A stretch of DNA of 64,000 nt from Lachnospiraceae bacterium NE2001. GTDB lineage: Bacteria; Bacillota; Clostridia; Lachnospirales; Lachnospiraceae. The stretch is from positions 51,023-115,022 of the forward strand of contig FOEK01000012.1 of the NCBI GenBank assembly GCA_900110635.1, written 5' to 3'. Shown in pieces: positions 46,490 to 55,758 of the stretch; the stretch's first letter is position 1, and the number at the start of each line of letters is the position of its first letter. The notes below the pieces were generated by a model. That model worked only from the letters and a program-made list of their open reading frames with translations. It ran no database searches and was not told where the DNA came from. A program made the position numbers and the translations under genes.

Positions 46490-47617
46490 CTACTTACACT
46501 TTTTCTTGATTCCGAGAACTGCCCATCTGTAGAATGGGATACGTGAGATTATTTCATATAATCCGAAACCGAATACAAAGCCAGCCACTAAACTAAGCAT
46601 ATATACTAATGCAGCTGGAAGCATTCCAGTCTTTCCAAAAACAAGTGCCACTGTTGAGATTCCAAGATAATGGAACACGTATAGACCAAAACTTTTCTTG
46701 CTCATCCACTTTGTAAGTCCATTACTGAAGTCGAAGAACTTTGCAAAGCCGGCTACCATAGCTAGTGAACCGAAGTATGCAGAAGCTGCATAAAGAAGTG
46801 TCCTGTTAACAGGCTTATCTGCAAAGTTTGCCATATCCTTTACTACAAAGAAGTAGATACTAAATGCTATTGATATCACCACACCTATAATAACTGCTGG
46901 AATAGCAACCTTCTTTAATCTCTCTATTACTTCTTCATTTGAAAACACATAGTAGCCCAGCATAAAGAACACGAAATAAAAACTTAATCTATAAACTGTG
47001 ATCACAGGAGTATTCATTATAAGTCCCGATGCCCATACAGGAATATAGAAAAGAATCATCATCCATATAGGAGTCTTCGCTCCTGTTTCAAGAAGCTTAC
47101 CCTTCTCTATCTTTCTTACCAGAACCAACAAAAGTGAATAAACCCAAAGAAGCATTGCAAACCAGAGAACGCCCTGTCCAGACAAAACCATAATGAAATA
47201 CTTTATAACGCCTGGAACCTCTTTCATATTATCAAATGCATCGCCTAAAGCCATACTTACATAGCCCTGAATAAACTGGAAGAAAAAAAGTCCAATAGTT
47301 GAAGGAACCAGAAGCTTTGTGGTTCTGCTCCTAATGAATTCCTTATTCGTATGACTATCCAGATAGTACCTTGAGCTCATACCTGCTACCAGGAACAAAA
47401 CTGGCATAAACCATGGATAAACAAAGTACATATACATATCGTAGTGCTGAACAGAAAGATTAGTAATCTTTCCACATCCAACATTAATACCTACTCCATT
47501 ATACATAAGGAGTACATGATATATCAGCACAAGGATCACAGTCACCCAGCGGATATTATCTACATAATATTTTCTTTTATTCGATACTTCAGATGTATTA
47601 CTAGCCATATTATTCAT
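46490..47617 (-). CDS. Membrane acyltransferase (acyltransferase-3 family)
   Basis: About 375 residues with ten membrane helices. The N-terminus has KRKYYVDNIRWVTVILVLIYHVLLMYN, with the family R and H residues, and FYFVFFMLGYYVFSNEE; the last helices include LYVFHYLGISTVALV. Such enzymes transfer acetyl or other acyl groups to sugars or lipids on the outer face. ATG 47617 is chosen because AAAGG lies ten bases upstream; an in-frame ATG at 47653 has no site. The acceptor is unknown. Confidence 0.82.
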   Translation of the reverse strand: MNNMASNTSEVSNKRKYYVDNIRWVTVILVLIYHVLLMYNGVGINVGCGKITNLSVQHYDMYMYFVYPWFMPVLFLVAGMSSRYYLDSHTNKEFIRSRTTKLLVPSTIGLFFFQFIQGYVSMALGDAFDNMKEVPGVIKYFIMVLSGQGVLWFAMLLWVYSLLLVLVRKIEKGKLLETGAKTPIWMMILFYIPVWASGLIMNTPVITVYRLSFYFVFFMLGYYVFSNEEVIERLKKVAIPAVIIGVVISIAFSIYFFVVKDMANFADKPVNRTLLYAASAYFGSLAMVAGFAKFFDFSNGLTKWMSKKSFGLYVFHYLGISTVALVFGKTGMLPAALVYMLSLVAGFVFGFGLYEIISRIPFYRWAVLGIKKKCK

Positions 47618-47653
47618 ACCCTGCCTACCTTTCATATTATCAATACGTTTCAT

Positions 47654-47965
47654 ACATTTGCAACTCTTTTTAACATTATTATAAATGTTTTAGCCGAACT
47701 GTCTATCAAGCAAAGTTAACATTTCATATATCAAAATGTATGAATTCGTTGCAAAAACATTTTTTACAATAAAAAAGGACCGGTCATTATCCGATCCTTA
47801 ATTCTTAACCTAACTGAACAGTTGATATATGTCTTGTTGGTCAGAACTCATATAGATATAAGGTCGTTACTTTCCCTTTAAAACTAGAGAAGTCATCCAT
47901 AACCTGCAAGTATATATATAGATTTTTCTTCCATCATTCTCCCTCAAATTGTTTTATTCTTATAT
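47654..47965. other. Spacer with HAD-gene terminator and two tiny unassigned ORFs
   Basis: The terminator at 47771-47799 (minus-strand stem AAGGATCGG/CCGGTCCTT followed by TTTTTT) probably ends the HAD gene transcript. Between it and the HAD stop, the minus strand has a 14-codon frame with GGGAG before ATGATG (MMEEKSIYILAGYG) and then an overlapping 19-codon frame (MDDFSSFKGKVTTLYLYEF). Neither resembles a known peptide. They may be a decayed gene or leader peptides. Confidence 0.4.
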
Positions 47966-48793
47966 TTATCTCTTTTCCTTACTTTGAATATATTTTGCGA
48001 CAGCATCATTTTCATTGCTATCTATGGTAATATCAGAAGCCTTTAGTGCTTCTGGTCTTGCGTTAGACACACTGGCTGCCACGTCAGCAACCTCAAACAT
48101 TGGCAGATCATTAATAGAATCGCCAAATACAACAAGTCTGTCACATCCGAGTCTGTCTTTAAGTTTAAGTACAGCTTTTGCTTTAGTAGAATCCTTTGGG
48201 CAGATTTCCAGCCAAAACTCTTCTCTATAAGTGTCCTTTTGAAATATTGTTTCCCACTTATCTGAGTCTTTTACAGCTTCATAATATGGGAGAAGCTCTT
48301 CTCTGGAACTGATCAAAGTTATATATGAGATATTCCCTTTAAACTGATCATCTGCACTTTCAACCATACGCATACGCTTATCACCGATTGAAGCATAATA
48401 ATCAATATAGCCTTGGAATTCCTTACTCTTCTTTCCGCTCTGATACATTTTATACATCTCACCATCTATATATACAGATGTAAAACCTGAACTTTCTATT
48501 ATTGGAAGCAATTCCTTCAGTTCTTTTATTACATCTTCAGGAAAGAATGCTGTTTCCACTTCTTTTGCATTTATCTGGTCAGCAAATGTAGTTCCATTTC
48601 TGGTTATTACTGGAATCTTAAACTTTATATCTTTTGTAATCTCATATGCACTGTGAAACGATCTTGCAGTCGCATATGTTATAAAAACGTCGTCTTCTAT
48701 TAATTCGTTAAGAATCCTAACCGACTCATCAGAAATAGTCATGTCATTTCTCATAAGCGTGCCATCTAGGTCAGTTACATATAAGGTTTTCAT
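47966..48793 (-). CDS. HAD-superfamily (Cof-type) phosphatase
   Basis: About 275 residues. Motif I YVTDLDGTLM is at the very start, motif II is FITYATARS, and motif IV is VVFGDSINDLPMFEVAD; the large C2B cap lies in between, the Cof/YidA arrangement. It dephosphorylates sugar phosphates or cofactors such as flavin or pyridoxal phosphates. ATG 48793 has GGAAGGG eight bases upstream. Confidence 0.9.
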   Translation of the reverse strand: MKTLYVTDLDGTLMRNDMTISDESVRILNELIEDDVFITYATARSFHSAYEITKDIKFKIPVITRNGTTFADQINAKEVETAFFPEDVIKELKELLPIIESSGFTSVYIDGEMYKMYQSGKKSKEFQGYIDYYASIGDKRMRMVESADDQFKGNISYITLISSREELLPYYEAVKDSDKWETIFQKDTYREEFWLEICPKDSTKAKAVLKLKDRLGCDRLVVFGDSINDLPMFEVADVAASVSNARPEALKASDITIDSNENDAVAKYIQSKEKR

Positions 48794-48852
48794 ATTTATT
48801 GCCCTTCCAATTCTCTGGATTTCAAATGTCACTATTTTTGAATTCTACAAGT

Positions 48853-49008
48853 GTTGCACCAAGATCAAAAAAAATCCCTTGGTCGAAGCACCCAGTATTC
48901 GAAGGAGTAGAATTAAAGCATATCATCACATCCATGATCCCCAGCTGGAAACTCACGAAGTAATTGCAGGAAAAGGGATATTACTATATGTCACTTCATC
49001 CATAAATA
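48853..49008 (+). pseudogene. Decayed cupin-domain gene
   Basis: On the plus strand one frame reads KHPVFEGVELKHIITS and the neighbouring frame HHIHDPQLETHEVIAGKG. Joined, they match the start of small cupin proteins (H-x-H...E-x-H-x-V-I-x-G-x-G). The middle of the domain is missing and the two parts are in different frames, so a deletion plus frameshift has occurred. No start codon or ribosome-binding site is kept. It lies between two minus-strand genes. Confidence 0.45.
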
Positions 49009-49011
49009 TAG

Positions 49012-49926
49012 TTACTTCTCCATGTGCAGCCAGGTATGAACTCCCTGATATCCAATCTTTTCATAGAATTCATTGCCGCCACCTGTCATCACTTCAGCGC
49101 CAAGTTCTTTCATTGTTCTATAATGCATAGAAAGTGCCGCCGCAGCGAGACCCTTATGCTGATGTGCAGGTACAGTACAAAGGGGTTCCATATAAGCAAG
49201 CTTATTTTCTGGTACCCACCACATACCTGAAAAGCAAACATATTCTTCATTTTCATCCGCTATGGTCACTGTGTAATCATATGTCGCGTGAGGCGATGGA
49301 GATATGCTGGCACCTAAGACGTTCTGATATAACTCATGAGCACTTATGCCGCTATTCTTTGTAGGTACATCCCAATCCTTAAACTCACCAAATTCATAGC
49401 TGTTAAATCCATCCCATAAACATTTAGCAGTTTTAAGAGGATCTGAATCCTTTGCATCAACAAAATGATATCCCTCTGGCAACGGATAATCTAAGCAACC
49501 TTTTCTAAAGTCAAAAATACGGTCAGGCTCCTCGTATTCAACATGATAGCCTTTTCTTTTTGCCTCTTCAATAAGTGCAGTTTGTCCACTTAACAGATTA
49601 AGTTCTATAGGATCCTCAAACTTTGGATATGCAGTCTCCGCATATTCAATCATCTCTCCTGCTAAAAACTCATAACCAGGACGGAGCACAAAATAGATTG
49701 CCGTAACAGGATTCTCATAAAAAACGAAAGCCACTGGCAGATCACCGTCTAACCAGAATCTATTGAGCCTAAAATAATCCCTGTCAATCCACGAACTAAT
49801 TACTGCGTACTCAAAGAAAGGAGCTGCAGGACCGTTTGTTTCATCATGATTATAAACATCTGTCATAAGCTTCCAAGCAAGCTCTATATCTGTTAATATC
49901 TGAAATTGTTTTGTTCTTATATTCAT
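49012..49926 (-). CDS. GNAT-family acetyltransferase (two-domain, about 304 residues)
   Basis: The C-terminal half has a GNAT core: MWWVPENKLAYMEPLCTVPAHQHKGLAAAALSM, where the H-Q-H-K-G-L-A loop binds the acetyl-CoA pyrophosphate, followed by GAEVMTGGGNEFYEKIGY. The N-terminal half is probably a degenerate GNAT fold. Substrate unknown. ATG 49926 is preceded by GAGAAAAGAA; an in-frame TTG lies 18 bases before. It follows the small membrane protein gene at 49941 closely. Confidence 0.82.
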   Translation of the reverse strand: MNIRTKQFQILTDIELAWKLMTDVYNHDETNGPAAPFFEYAVISSWIDRDYFRLNRFWLDGDLPVAFVFYENPVTAIYFVLRPGYEFLAGEMIEYAETAYPKFEDPIELNLLSGQTALIEEAKRKGYHVEYEEPDRIFDFRKGCLDYPLPEGYHFVDAKDSDPLKTAKCLWDGFNSYEFGEFKDWDVPTKNSGISAHELYQNVLGASISPSPHATYDYTVTIADENEEYVCFSGMWWVPENKLAYMEPLCTVPAHQHKGLAAAALSMHYRTMKELGAEVMTGGGNEFYEKIGYQGVHTWLHMEK

Positions 49927-49940
49927 TTCTTTTCTCACTT

Positions 49941-50267
49941 TCAATGCACTTTCTTATAGAAGCCTCCGTCTGAAAATCCCCATAATCTGTAGATATACTC
50001 ATCCGTCCCTTTGACAGACCATATATACATAGACTCCGAAGAACTATCTCTCTCAGAGACTACGCGTCCCAGTCTTATCCCTCTATCAGAAGATGTGTAA
50101 GGATCGTTGGCATCGAATTCATATAGATCGTCACCAATTCTAATATATTCATATTCAGAACCATAGTAGTTTCCTATAACTCTGTTAGAATGAGCGACAT
50201 ATACAACTATCACCAATACAATACTGATAATGACAGTTACAATGACTACTCTTTTAATTTTATTCAT
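49941..50267 (-). CDS. Small membrane-anchored protein of unknown function
   Basis: 108 residues. One N-terminal membrane helix (VVIVTVIISIVLVIVVYVAH) after a short basic tail, then an extracellular region rich in Tyr, Ser and Asp with no family I recognise (YYGSEYEYIRIGDDLYEF). The stop is 14 bp before the GNAT start, so they may be cotranscribed. Confidence 0.65.
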   Translation of the reverse strand: MNKIKRVVIVTVIISIVLVIVVYVAHSNRVIGNYYGSEYEYIRIGDDLYEFDANDPYTSSDRGIRLGRVVSERDSSSESMYIWSVKGTDEYIYRLWGFSDGGFYKKVH

Positions 50268-50312
50268 GTTTTCACTCTCGTCATCTTTCCCTCATATAGG
50301 GACTTCCATATT

Positions 50313-50834
50313 CTATATTTCAAAAGTATAAAAAACTTCCGGATACCCAACATTCATTTGTACAAATTCGTGTTCATATTCAGATAGCTTTCCGCCCCAA
50401 GATTCGTAGACCTTTCGAGCCTTGGTATTATCTTTTAATACACCTATAACCATCTGCTTTGAATTCTTTCCTTTTGCCCAATCAACGAAAATATCTCTTA
50501 ACGCTGTGCCTATTCCCATCCCTTGATATTCAGGATATACATATAGTGCAACCAGATCAGCGAAATCATTCTTGAAGTACTCATAATCTGAATCTAATGA
50601 TCCAAACATCAGTCCAACTATTTTTTCCTCACATTCTGCAACATAGGCAATCTTTCTTTCACCGAGGAACTTTTCTTCTGTAAATCCGCGAGCCCTATCT
50701 TCACGTGCATAATCACGCGCATCAAATAACTCCTTTGGAAATATTTCACTATACGCTACGCGCCAAACACTATCCAAAAGCGTATACCATTCGTATCCAT
50801 CTTCTTTTTTAACTTTCCTATATCTTATATCCAT
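50313..50834 (-). CDS. GNAT-family acetyltransferase
   Basis: 173 residues. Single GNAT domain: DLVALYVYPEYQGMGIGTAL with the acetyl-CoA loop QGMGIG, then MVIGVLKDNTKARKVYESWGGKL. The N-terminus (DIRYRKVKKEDGYEWYTLLDSVWR) resembles the group acting on small amines. Specificity cannot be inferred. Confidence 0.87.
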   Translation of the reverse strand: MDIRYRKVKKEDGYEWYTLLDSVWRVAYSEIFPKELFDARDYAREDRARGFTEEKFLGERKIAYVAECEEKIVGLMFGSLDSDYEYFKNDFADLVALYVYPEYQGMGIGTALRDIFVDWAKGKNSKQMVIGVLKDNTKARKVYESWGGKLSEYEHEFVQMNVGYPEVFYTFEI

Positions 50835-50862
50835 ATTTCCTTATTTCCTTATTTATCTTTAT

Positions 50863-50986
50863 TTAAAAATATTTATTCAAAAAATCCCTAATACACTTAT
50901 TTACCTGTTCAGGCTGATCATCATTCGAATTATGAGCAGCATCCTTAATCCAAGTAATTGGAACATTAATGTCTTTCGACCACTCC
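50863..50986 (-). pseudogene. C-terminal remnant of an alpha/beta hydrolase
   Basis: The frame reads EWSKDINVPITWIKDAAHNSN followed by DDQPEQVNKCIRDFLNKY and a stop. This matches the end of alpha/beta hydrolases, including the catalytic histidine in the AAHNSN position. The part upstream is replaced by the GrpB gene in a different frame, so only the tail is left. Confidence 0.6.
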
Positions 50987-51523
50987 TTACTGTTCTCTCC
51001 ACTGTCTTGCCTTAGAAAGTAATTCCGTAATGAGCTCCTTTTTGCCCTCAAGATATAAATCCCTATCTCCTGGATATTTTGAACATAGTTTTCTTTTAAG
51101 TTGATCATATGCCTTTGCGTCTTCAGGATGTGCATTCATATAGTCTCTAAAATTGAGGTAATTATGCCAGGCTTCGCAGTCATATATCACAACATGGATA
51201 AAATGAGTAACTATGTCGTGCTCAAGATCTCCGCTGCGATATAGATGTTGTCCAGGAATATCCTGTTTGCGATATACAATCCCGTTATTAGAAAGCTCTT
51301 CATTATGTTTCATAATATCCTGGAATGACTTGACAGCCACAGCTATATCGATAATCGGCTTAGCACATATACTCTTTATCGAAGTGCTCCCAACATGCTG
51401 AACATCCACTATATCATCACCAAGAATGCGTTTGATTTTCTTGCAGGTATTTCCCCCTTCAATATCCCACTCTTCCTGATGCGGTTCTAAAACAACCGTA
51501 TCTTTTTTTAATCCTATCGACAT
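50987..51523 (-). CDS. GrpB family protein (nucleotidyltransferase-like)
   Basis: About 178 residues. GrpB/UPF0157 marks: IKRILGDDIVDVQHVGSTSIK, AKPIIDIAVAV and VIYDCEAWHNYLNFRDYM, the family's nucleotidyltransferase-like fold. ATG 51523 has GGAGGGGG just upstream. Function in bacteria is not established; some members are fused to kinases. Its last residues (RQWREQ) run into the hydrolase remnant, so the C-terminus may be slightly altered. Confidence 0.88.
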   Translation of the reverse strand: MSIGLKKDTVVLEPHQEEWDIEGGNTCKKIKRILGDDIVDVQHVGSTSIKSICAKPIIDIAVAVKSFQDIMKHNEELSNNGIVYRKQDIPGQHLYRSGDLEHDIVTHFIHVVIYDCEAWHNYLNFRDYMNAHPEDAKAYDQLKRKLCSKYPGDRDLYLEGKKELITELLSKARQWREQ

Positions 51524-51565
51524 ATCCCCCTCCAAGTTGAAATAGATATTAACTTTCCTTTGAAC

Positions 51566-52369
51566 TTATATTTCATGTGCCGTAATTATTGTATAGCTTT
51601 TAGCATTTACAGTTATTTTGCATCCAGCTATCTTTATATACCAGTTTTTTCCTTGGCGTGTAATGACGGCATCCTTATCAATTATTTTTTGTCGACACCA
51701 AAGGACAACATTGTCGCAATCAAGCTTTAAATTCTTTTTTATCCTTTCAGCTCCCATTTCAGTAGTATGAAGCCTATCCAGATTCGACAATAAAATCTGA
51801 ATATCTGGTTTTTCTGAATCAATTTTATCAATAGTATCCTGCAGTATCTCTTTTCGCAGTTCCATAAGCCATTCGGAAAACTCTACATTTTCAAATGCAT
51901 ATGTTTGATTTAGTTCACACTCATTTTCGGACCAAGTATCCAGAGGTGATTCATTATGCTGAATCAAAGCTTCAAGTTTATCAAGTGCTTTATATAGTTT
52001 AGATTCCCTAGTCTCCTGTGAATCCATTTCAGCATAAAGAGCTTTCATATATTCAGATACTTCACGGGGTAAACTATCAACCCATTCACTTAACAAAGTA
52101 TCTTCTATATTTCTATCCTGATCAGTTTTATCAAACGCAGGAATATCTCCAGTAAAGCATTCACCCAAATCATGAATAAGGCACATATTTACAACCTTAT
52201 CAATATCTACATCTGGGAACTCACTTCTTAAAAGTGTCGCCATAAGAGATACTCTCCAGCTATGTTCTGCTACGCTTTCTACTCTTCTTTTACTTGTAGT
52301 ACAGTGTCTGGTGGTATCCTTTAAACGTTCCGCAACATGCAATATATTTAGGAAATCTCTAGTATTCAT
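51566..52369 (-). CDS. HD-domain hydrolase, YfbR/5'-nucleotidase type, with C-terminal extension
   Basis: 267 residues. The first 190 match HD hydrolases of the YfbR/HDDC2 type: SVAEHSWRVSLMATLL, VNMCLIHDLGECFTGDIP (the HD pair) and LYKALDKLEALIQHNE. Known members remove phosphate from deoxynucleoside monophosphates. The last 70 residues have no recognisable domain. It stands alone; a 96-bp spacer separates it from the lipoprotein gene. Confidence 0.85.
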   Translation of the reverse strand: MNTRDFLNILHVAERLKDTTRHCTTSKRRVESVAEHSWRVSLMATLLRSEFPDVDIDKVVNMCLIHDLGECFTGDIPAFDKTDQDRNIEDTLLSEWVDSLPREVSEYMKALYAEMDSQETRESKLYKALDKLEALIQHNESPLDTWSENECELNQTYAFENVEFSEWLMELRKEILQDTIDKIDSEKPDIQILLSNLDRLHTTEMGAERIKKNLKLDCDNVVLWCRQKIIDKDAVITRQGKNWYIKIAGCKITVNAKSYTIITAHEI

Positions 52370-52465
52370 ATTCCCTCCATCGAGTCCACAGCAAACTCCA
52401 AATTATCAATTCAGCAAACATCCTACCCCTGAACTGAAACAGAAAAGCGTATAATTTCTCTAATT

Positions 52466-52951
52466 TTACTCTCTTATACTCCGATTTAGATTAATAATTG
52501 CATCTGTATTAGTCAGTTGATATTGTATTCCCCTATCATAATCTGTAACATATTGAACTAAATCAGTCCCTATGGTAATACTGGTTTCATCATCCATTTT
52601 AAATGTGAAGTCAACAATACCATCCGCAACAGATATCATTTTATCTTTATCTTTTATTTCCTCTTCTATTTTTACATCTCTAAAAGCATTAATATACTCA
52701 TCGATCACATCAGGATCCTTGGTAGAAAAACTCTCATACCCATTTTCGCCGCCAAATCCCACAATAATCTCTACCGGTTTAGTTTTTCCTTCGATAATAT
52801 TTTTGAAAGTATCATCTGTAGATACACGTTCTATATCATAATTCGACTCTGTAGTATCTATATTACAGCCACTAAGTAATGTGCCGCACGAACATATGAA
52901 TATAACGAATATCAATATTCTTTTCATCTTCAGGAAGAATCGTAATATCAT
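52466..52951 (-). CDS. Lipoprotein of unknown function
   Basis: About 161 residues. A basic start (MILRFFLKMKR) and hydrophobic stretch end in the lipobox LLSGC, so it should be diacylated by Lgt and anchored outside. The mature part is acidic (VKIEEEIKDKDKM) with no recognised domain. ATG 52951 has GGAGG eight bases upstream. Confidence 0.78.
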   Translation of the reverse strand: MILRFFLKMKRILIFVIFICSCGTLLSGCNIDTTESNYDIERVSTDDTFKNIIEGKTKPVEIIVGFGGENGYESFSTKDPDVIDEYINAFRDVKIEEEIKDKDKMISVADGIVDFTFKMDDETSITIGTDLVQYVTDYDRGIQYQLTNTDAIINLNRSIRE

Positions 52952-53019
52952 TTTTTTTGCCTCCATAATCCGCTGAATTCGGATATAATTCGCCATCTTC
53001 TAGACAAACCTGATTAATC

Positions 53020-53487
53020 TTACTTTGCCTTACAAGATAGTTTCTCAACCTCTAATCGAAATACTGCAACAGAATCAACCATTTCTTTAGAATAACTCCA
53101 TTCTGTTTTTCCAGAAATATGGTTCATTAGAACATTTAATCCTTTTATCTTTTCTTCATAATCTTCTACAATTGACAATCTGCCAGTACCAATAACGCTT
53201 TGGAACTTTGCTGAATAATCACATGCAACATCTGCTTCTAATAATTCATATGCACCATCTATTTCAAATCCAACTTGGGGCGAGGATTTACTAAGTTCAT
53301 ATTTTCGTCCTGCCTTAGCTCCATGAAAATAGAATACATATGTGTCATTATCATATATATATCCGTAATTCAGCGGAACTATATACAAATCACCATTATC
53401 ATAGAATGCAATTCTTATTATCTGTTCTTTTGCAATAAAATGTTCAATCAAAGTTTTGTCTGTTATTTCTCTATCATTACGTCTCAT
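53020..53487 (-). CDS. NimA-like flavin-binding protein (pyridoxamine phosphate oxidase fold)
   Basis: About 155 residues. The N-terminus MRRNDREITDKTLIEHFI and LYIVPLNYGYIYDNDTYVFYFHGAKAGRK match the NimA/PNPOx-like group related to nitroimidazole reductases. FQSVIGTGRLSIVED forms the barrel end. It likely binds FMN; natural substrate unknown. Homology alone does not show drug resistance. AAGGAG lies before the start. Confidence 0.85.
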   Translation of the reverse strand: MRRNDREITDKTLIEHFIAKEQIIRIAFYDNGDLYIVPLNYGYIYDNDTYVFYFHGAKAGRKYELSKSSPQVGFEIDGAYELLEADVACDYSAKFQSVIGTGRLSIVEDYEEKIKGLNVLMNHISGKTEWSYSKEMVDSVAVFRLEVEKLSCKAK

Positions 53488-53518
53488 TTCATCTTTCTCC
53501 TTATACTGGTACATTCAT

Positions 53519-53632
53519 TTATTCATTTTTCAATTCTTCGAAAGAATAATATCTCATAGCTATTATCCACGACACCGTAAAAACCGTTGTATAAATCATA
53601 CCTAAAACCAGAAACATAGGTTTTTTAATCAT
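53519..53632 (-). CDS. 37-residue membrane peptide
   Basis: ATG 53632 has GGAGGGGG three bases upstream. It encodes MIKKPMFLVLGMIYTTVF then a continuous hydrophobic stretch to SWIIAM and a charged tail RYYSFEELKNE. One membrane helix. The frame, strong ribosome-binding site and amphipathic ends suggest a real small protein. It lies 31 bp before the NimA-like gene and may be cotranscribed. Confidence 0.6.
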   Translation of the reverse strand: MIKKPMFLVLGMIYTTVFTVSWIIAMRYYSFEELKNE

Positions 53633-53660
53633 ATACCCCCTCCGATACTACTCTATCCAT

Positions 53661-54146
53661 TTACAGTTCTTTTTCATAACAAAGAAAATCTTGTTCAAAC
53701 ATATGGGTCTCACCCACAATGCGAAATCCAAAGACTTCATAGCAACGTATAGCTTTTATATTATATTTGTTTACCAAAAAATGAATTCCCTTATAGCCTC
53801 GTCTTTTTAATTCCTCCATCCCATGGCGGAGCATAATTTTCCCATAACCCCTGCTTTGTTCATCCGGATGAACAGCAAGTCTCGCAAGTTCTCCTTCAGG
53901 CCTGAGATTGTCATCCCAAAAGGATATGCTATCAACATCCTCATCTTCCTCTAGCGAGATAGCAGCCAATATCTTTCCGTCTTTCTTCAAAACATATAGT
54001 GCATCCCTCAACAGATCAAAGTCTATTGTTTCATTTGACGGATAATCATCTGACCAAGGACAAAACTCACGACCTTTCTGCATATCATATAGAGAAAGAA
54101 TATCTGTTCTGTCTTCCTCATTTGCTAATACAATTTCATAATCCAT
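53661..54146 (-). CDS. GNAT-family acetyltransferase
   Basis: About 161 residues: ELARLAVHPDEQSRGYGKIMLRHGMEE with the CoA loop QSRGYG, and KGIHFLVNKYNIKAIRCYEVFGFRIVGE. Typical single-domain GNAT of unknown substrate. ATG 54146 (MDYEIVLAN) is chosen; no strong ribosome-binding site is visible, and an in-frame TTG exists eight codons upstream. Confidence 0.85.
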   Translation of the reverse strand: MDYEIVLANEEDRTDILSLYDMQKGREFCPWSDDYPSNETIDFDLLRDALYVLKKDGKILAAISLEEDEDVDSISFWDDNLRPEGELARLAVHPDEQSRGYGKIMLRHGMEELKRRGYKGIHFLVNKYNIKAIRCYEVFGFRIVGETHMFEQDFLCYEKEL

Positions 54147-54175
54147 ATCACTCAAATAACCACTTTCCAAATCTT

Positions 54176-54922
54176 TTATACTGTTTCCAAGGTGTCACGA
54201 AAAATCACCTGCTGATAATATTCATACTTTGCGTATGTTCCACTTTTCACATAATACTCCTGCCCCCAGGAAGATACCCGAACCAGTCCATTCTCACTTA
54301 CACCTACAACACTCATCGTATGGCCGCCTTCTGTTTCATTCGTAATATTCCCTTTTATGTCATATAAAATTGTAGGACGCACGCTTACAATAATCGGCCC
54401 CTTCTCCATCCTTTTTTTTATATCCTGAACTCCTACAATTATAGGATTTAACTTTGCATGAATACCATGTTTTTTCATGTATAGTTCAAATCTCCATTTG
54501 CTTGTTTCTATTGTTGTTCCAAATCCAGGTTTATTTGGCTTATCTTCATAAGGATCAACATAGTCAAAAAACAGAAACCCTTTATGATTATCCGTCGCAC
54601 AATAGAAATCCAGCGCGAGCTGGCTAAAATTCATGTTCCCTGCTTCATCATACATCGCATAGCCAAATGTTTTGTAGAATGCGTCTTCATAACCGTAAAA
54701 ATACAGAAAGATCGAATTCACCAGAGCAACATACCCGCACCCTTCAGAACAAAAATGCTTAAGGAAATCGACCGTTTGCTCATCAGAAATATATTTATCA
54801 TATTTTTTCAAAATATCTGTATATTTTAAAGGGTCCTTTTCAGGAAGACGTTGATCGCCACCAAAAAATCCCTTTTCATTAAACACGCATTGATAGTTTT
54901 TCAAATCGACTTTTTTATCCAT
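54176..54922 (-). CDS. C39-like papain-fold protein
   Basis: About 248 residues. It has the cysteine-peptidase layout: C62 in SEGCGYVALVNSIFLYFYG (compare DCGPTALAM of C39 proteins), GPIIVSVRPTIL, then GGHTMSVVGV with the likely catalytic histidine and VRVSSWGQEYYV in the third-residue region. No signal peptide, so it is cytoplasmic or secreted by another route. ATG 54922 has GGAGG eight bases upstream. It could be an amide hydrolase rather than a peptidase. The next upstream gene (54982) is an unknown protein only 59 bp away. Confidence 0.65.
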   Translation of the reverse strand: MDKKVDLKNYQCVFNEKGFFGGDQRLPEKDPLKYTDILKKYDKYISDEQTVDFLKHFCSEGCGYVALVNSIFLYFYGYEDAFYKTFGYAMYDEAGNMNFSQLALDFYCATDNHKGFLFFDYVDPYEDKPNKPGFGTTIETSKWRFELYMKKHGIHAKLNPIIVGVQDIKKRMEKGPIIVSVRPTILYDIKGNITNETEGGHTMSVVGVSENGLVRVSSWGQEYYVKSGTYAKYEYYQQVIFRDTLETV

Positions 54923-54981
54923 AACCCTATCCTCCGAAACAATTGACGAAGTCAAGTTCGGTCAGCTCCACATCAAAGCAT

Positions 54982-55758
54982 TTAAACCAAACGTATTCCA
55001 TTCTCTGCCAGATGAGAAAGTGTATCTTCCGAAACATGACCTTTGTCAGTTATGGTTTGAGACTTTCGGTAGTAATAGTTACTGGTATAATCTAATCCGT
55101 CCGAAACACGTTCAAATGTATACTCTATCTGATTCGGATTAAAGATTCGGTCTGGCATTATTTGTTTGACCATGTTAATTGTCATTTGATTCGGATATTT
55201 CTGAAACTCATGGAAACACCGTGCATGAGAAAGAACGTCCCCATCGTATTCATAATACTCACAATTTATGATAACGTCATCCTTAGGACTTCCAGGCCCC
55301 CGAAATATTTCCGCGCTGATAAGTCTGCCCACATCATCATATTCATACCATTCAAAATTATAAAGGCTAGGGATTATTTCACCACTCGGAGCATAATCAA
55401 GAGAATACCCAATGGTTAACTGCTTTGATACATAAACAAACGCCATATCATAAGCACCACCTTCTCCTATGCGGGCAACCTTCAGATTTCCATCACTGTC
55501 ATATATGAGTCTAATGTAATTATCTGGATTTGCATTTTTAGGAAGCTTCATTGAAGGTCTCTTGGGAAATGTGTTTTTACGGTTTAAAAGTCTAGTAATC
55601 AAAAGCTTTTCAAATGGATTTAGTTCTCTCCAGGCATCATTAAACCTTACATAGCGAGTCGTCCCATCCTCCACTTCGAAGTCTGGTACATAGTCAGCTA
55701 TATACTCCTCATAAATACTAACGTATTTTTCTAGTAGCTCCTCTTTTGGAAAATACAT
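54982..55758 (-). CDS. Unknown protein with YD-like beta repeats
   Basis: 258 residues; I do not recognise the family. The N-terminal 70 residues are acidic and helical (LLEKYVSIYEEYIADYVPDFE), then beta-rich with repeats of the form YxYDxxGRLxxAE (WYEYDDVGRLISAEIF, YYEYDGDVLSHARCF), which resemble short YD repeats. AAAGGAG lies seven bases before the ATG. The start overlaps the small ORF 55731-55874 by 28 bp, and it is followed by the C39-like gene. These three look like one transcription unit. Confidence 0.6.
   Translation of the reverse strand: MYFPKEELLEKYVSIYEEYIADYVPDFEVEDGTTRYVRFNDAWRELNPFEKLLITRLLNRKNTFPKRPSMKLPKNANPDNYIRLIYDSDGNLKVARIGEGGAYDMAFVYVSKQLTIGYSLDYAPSGEIIPSLYNFEWYEYDDVGRLISAEIFRGPGSPKDDVIINCEYYEYDGDVLSHARCFHEFQKYPNQMTINMVKQIMPDRIFNPNQIEYTFERVSDGLDYTSNYYYRKSQTITDKGHVSEDTLSHLAENGIRLV

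Noticed and set aside
53020..53487. Nitroimidazole resistance gene
   Set aside because: Only fold-level similarity to NimA is visible; the family includes many proteins without that activity.
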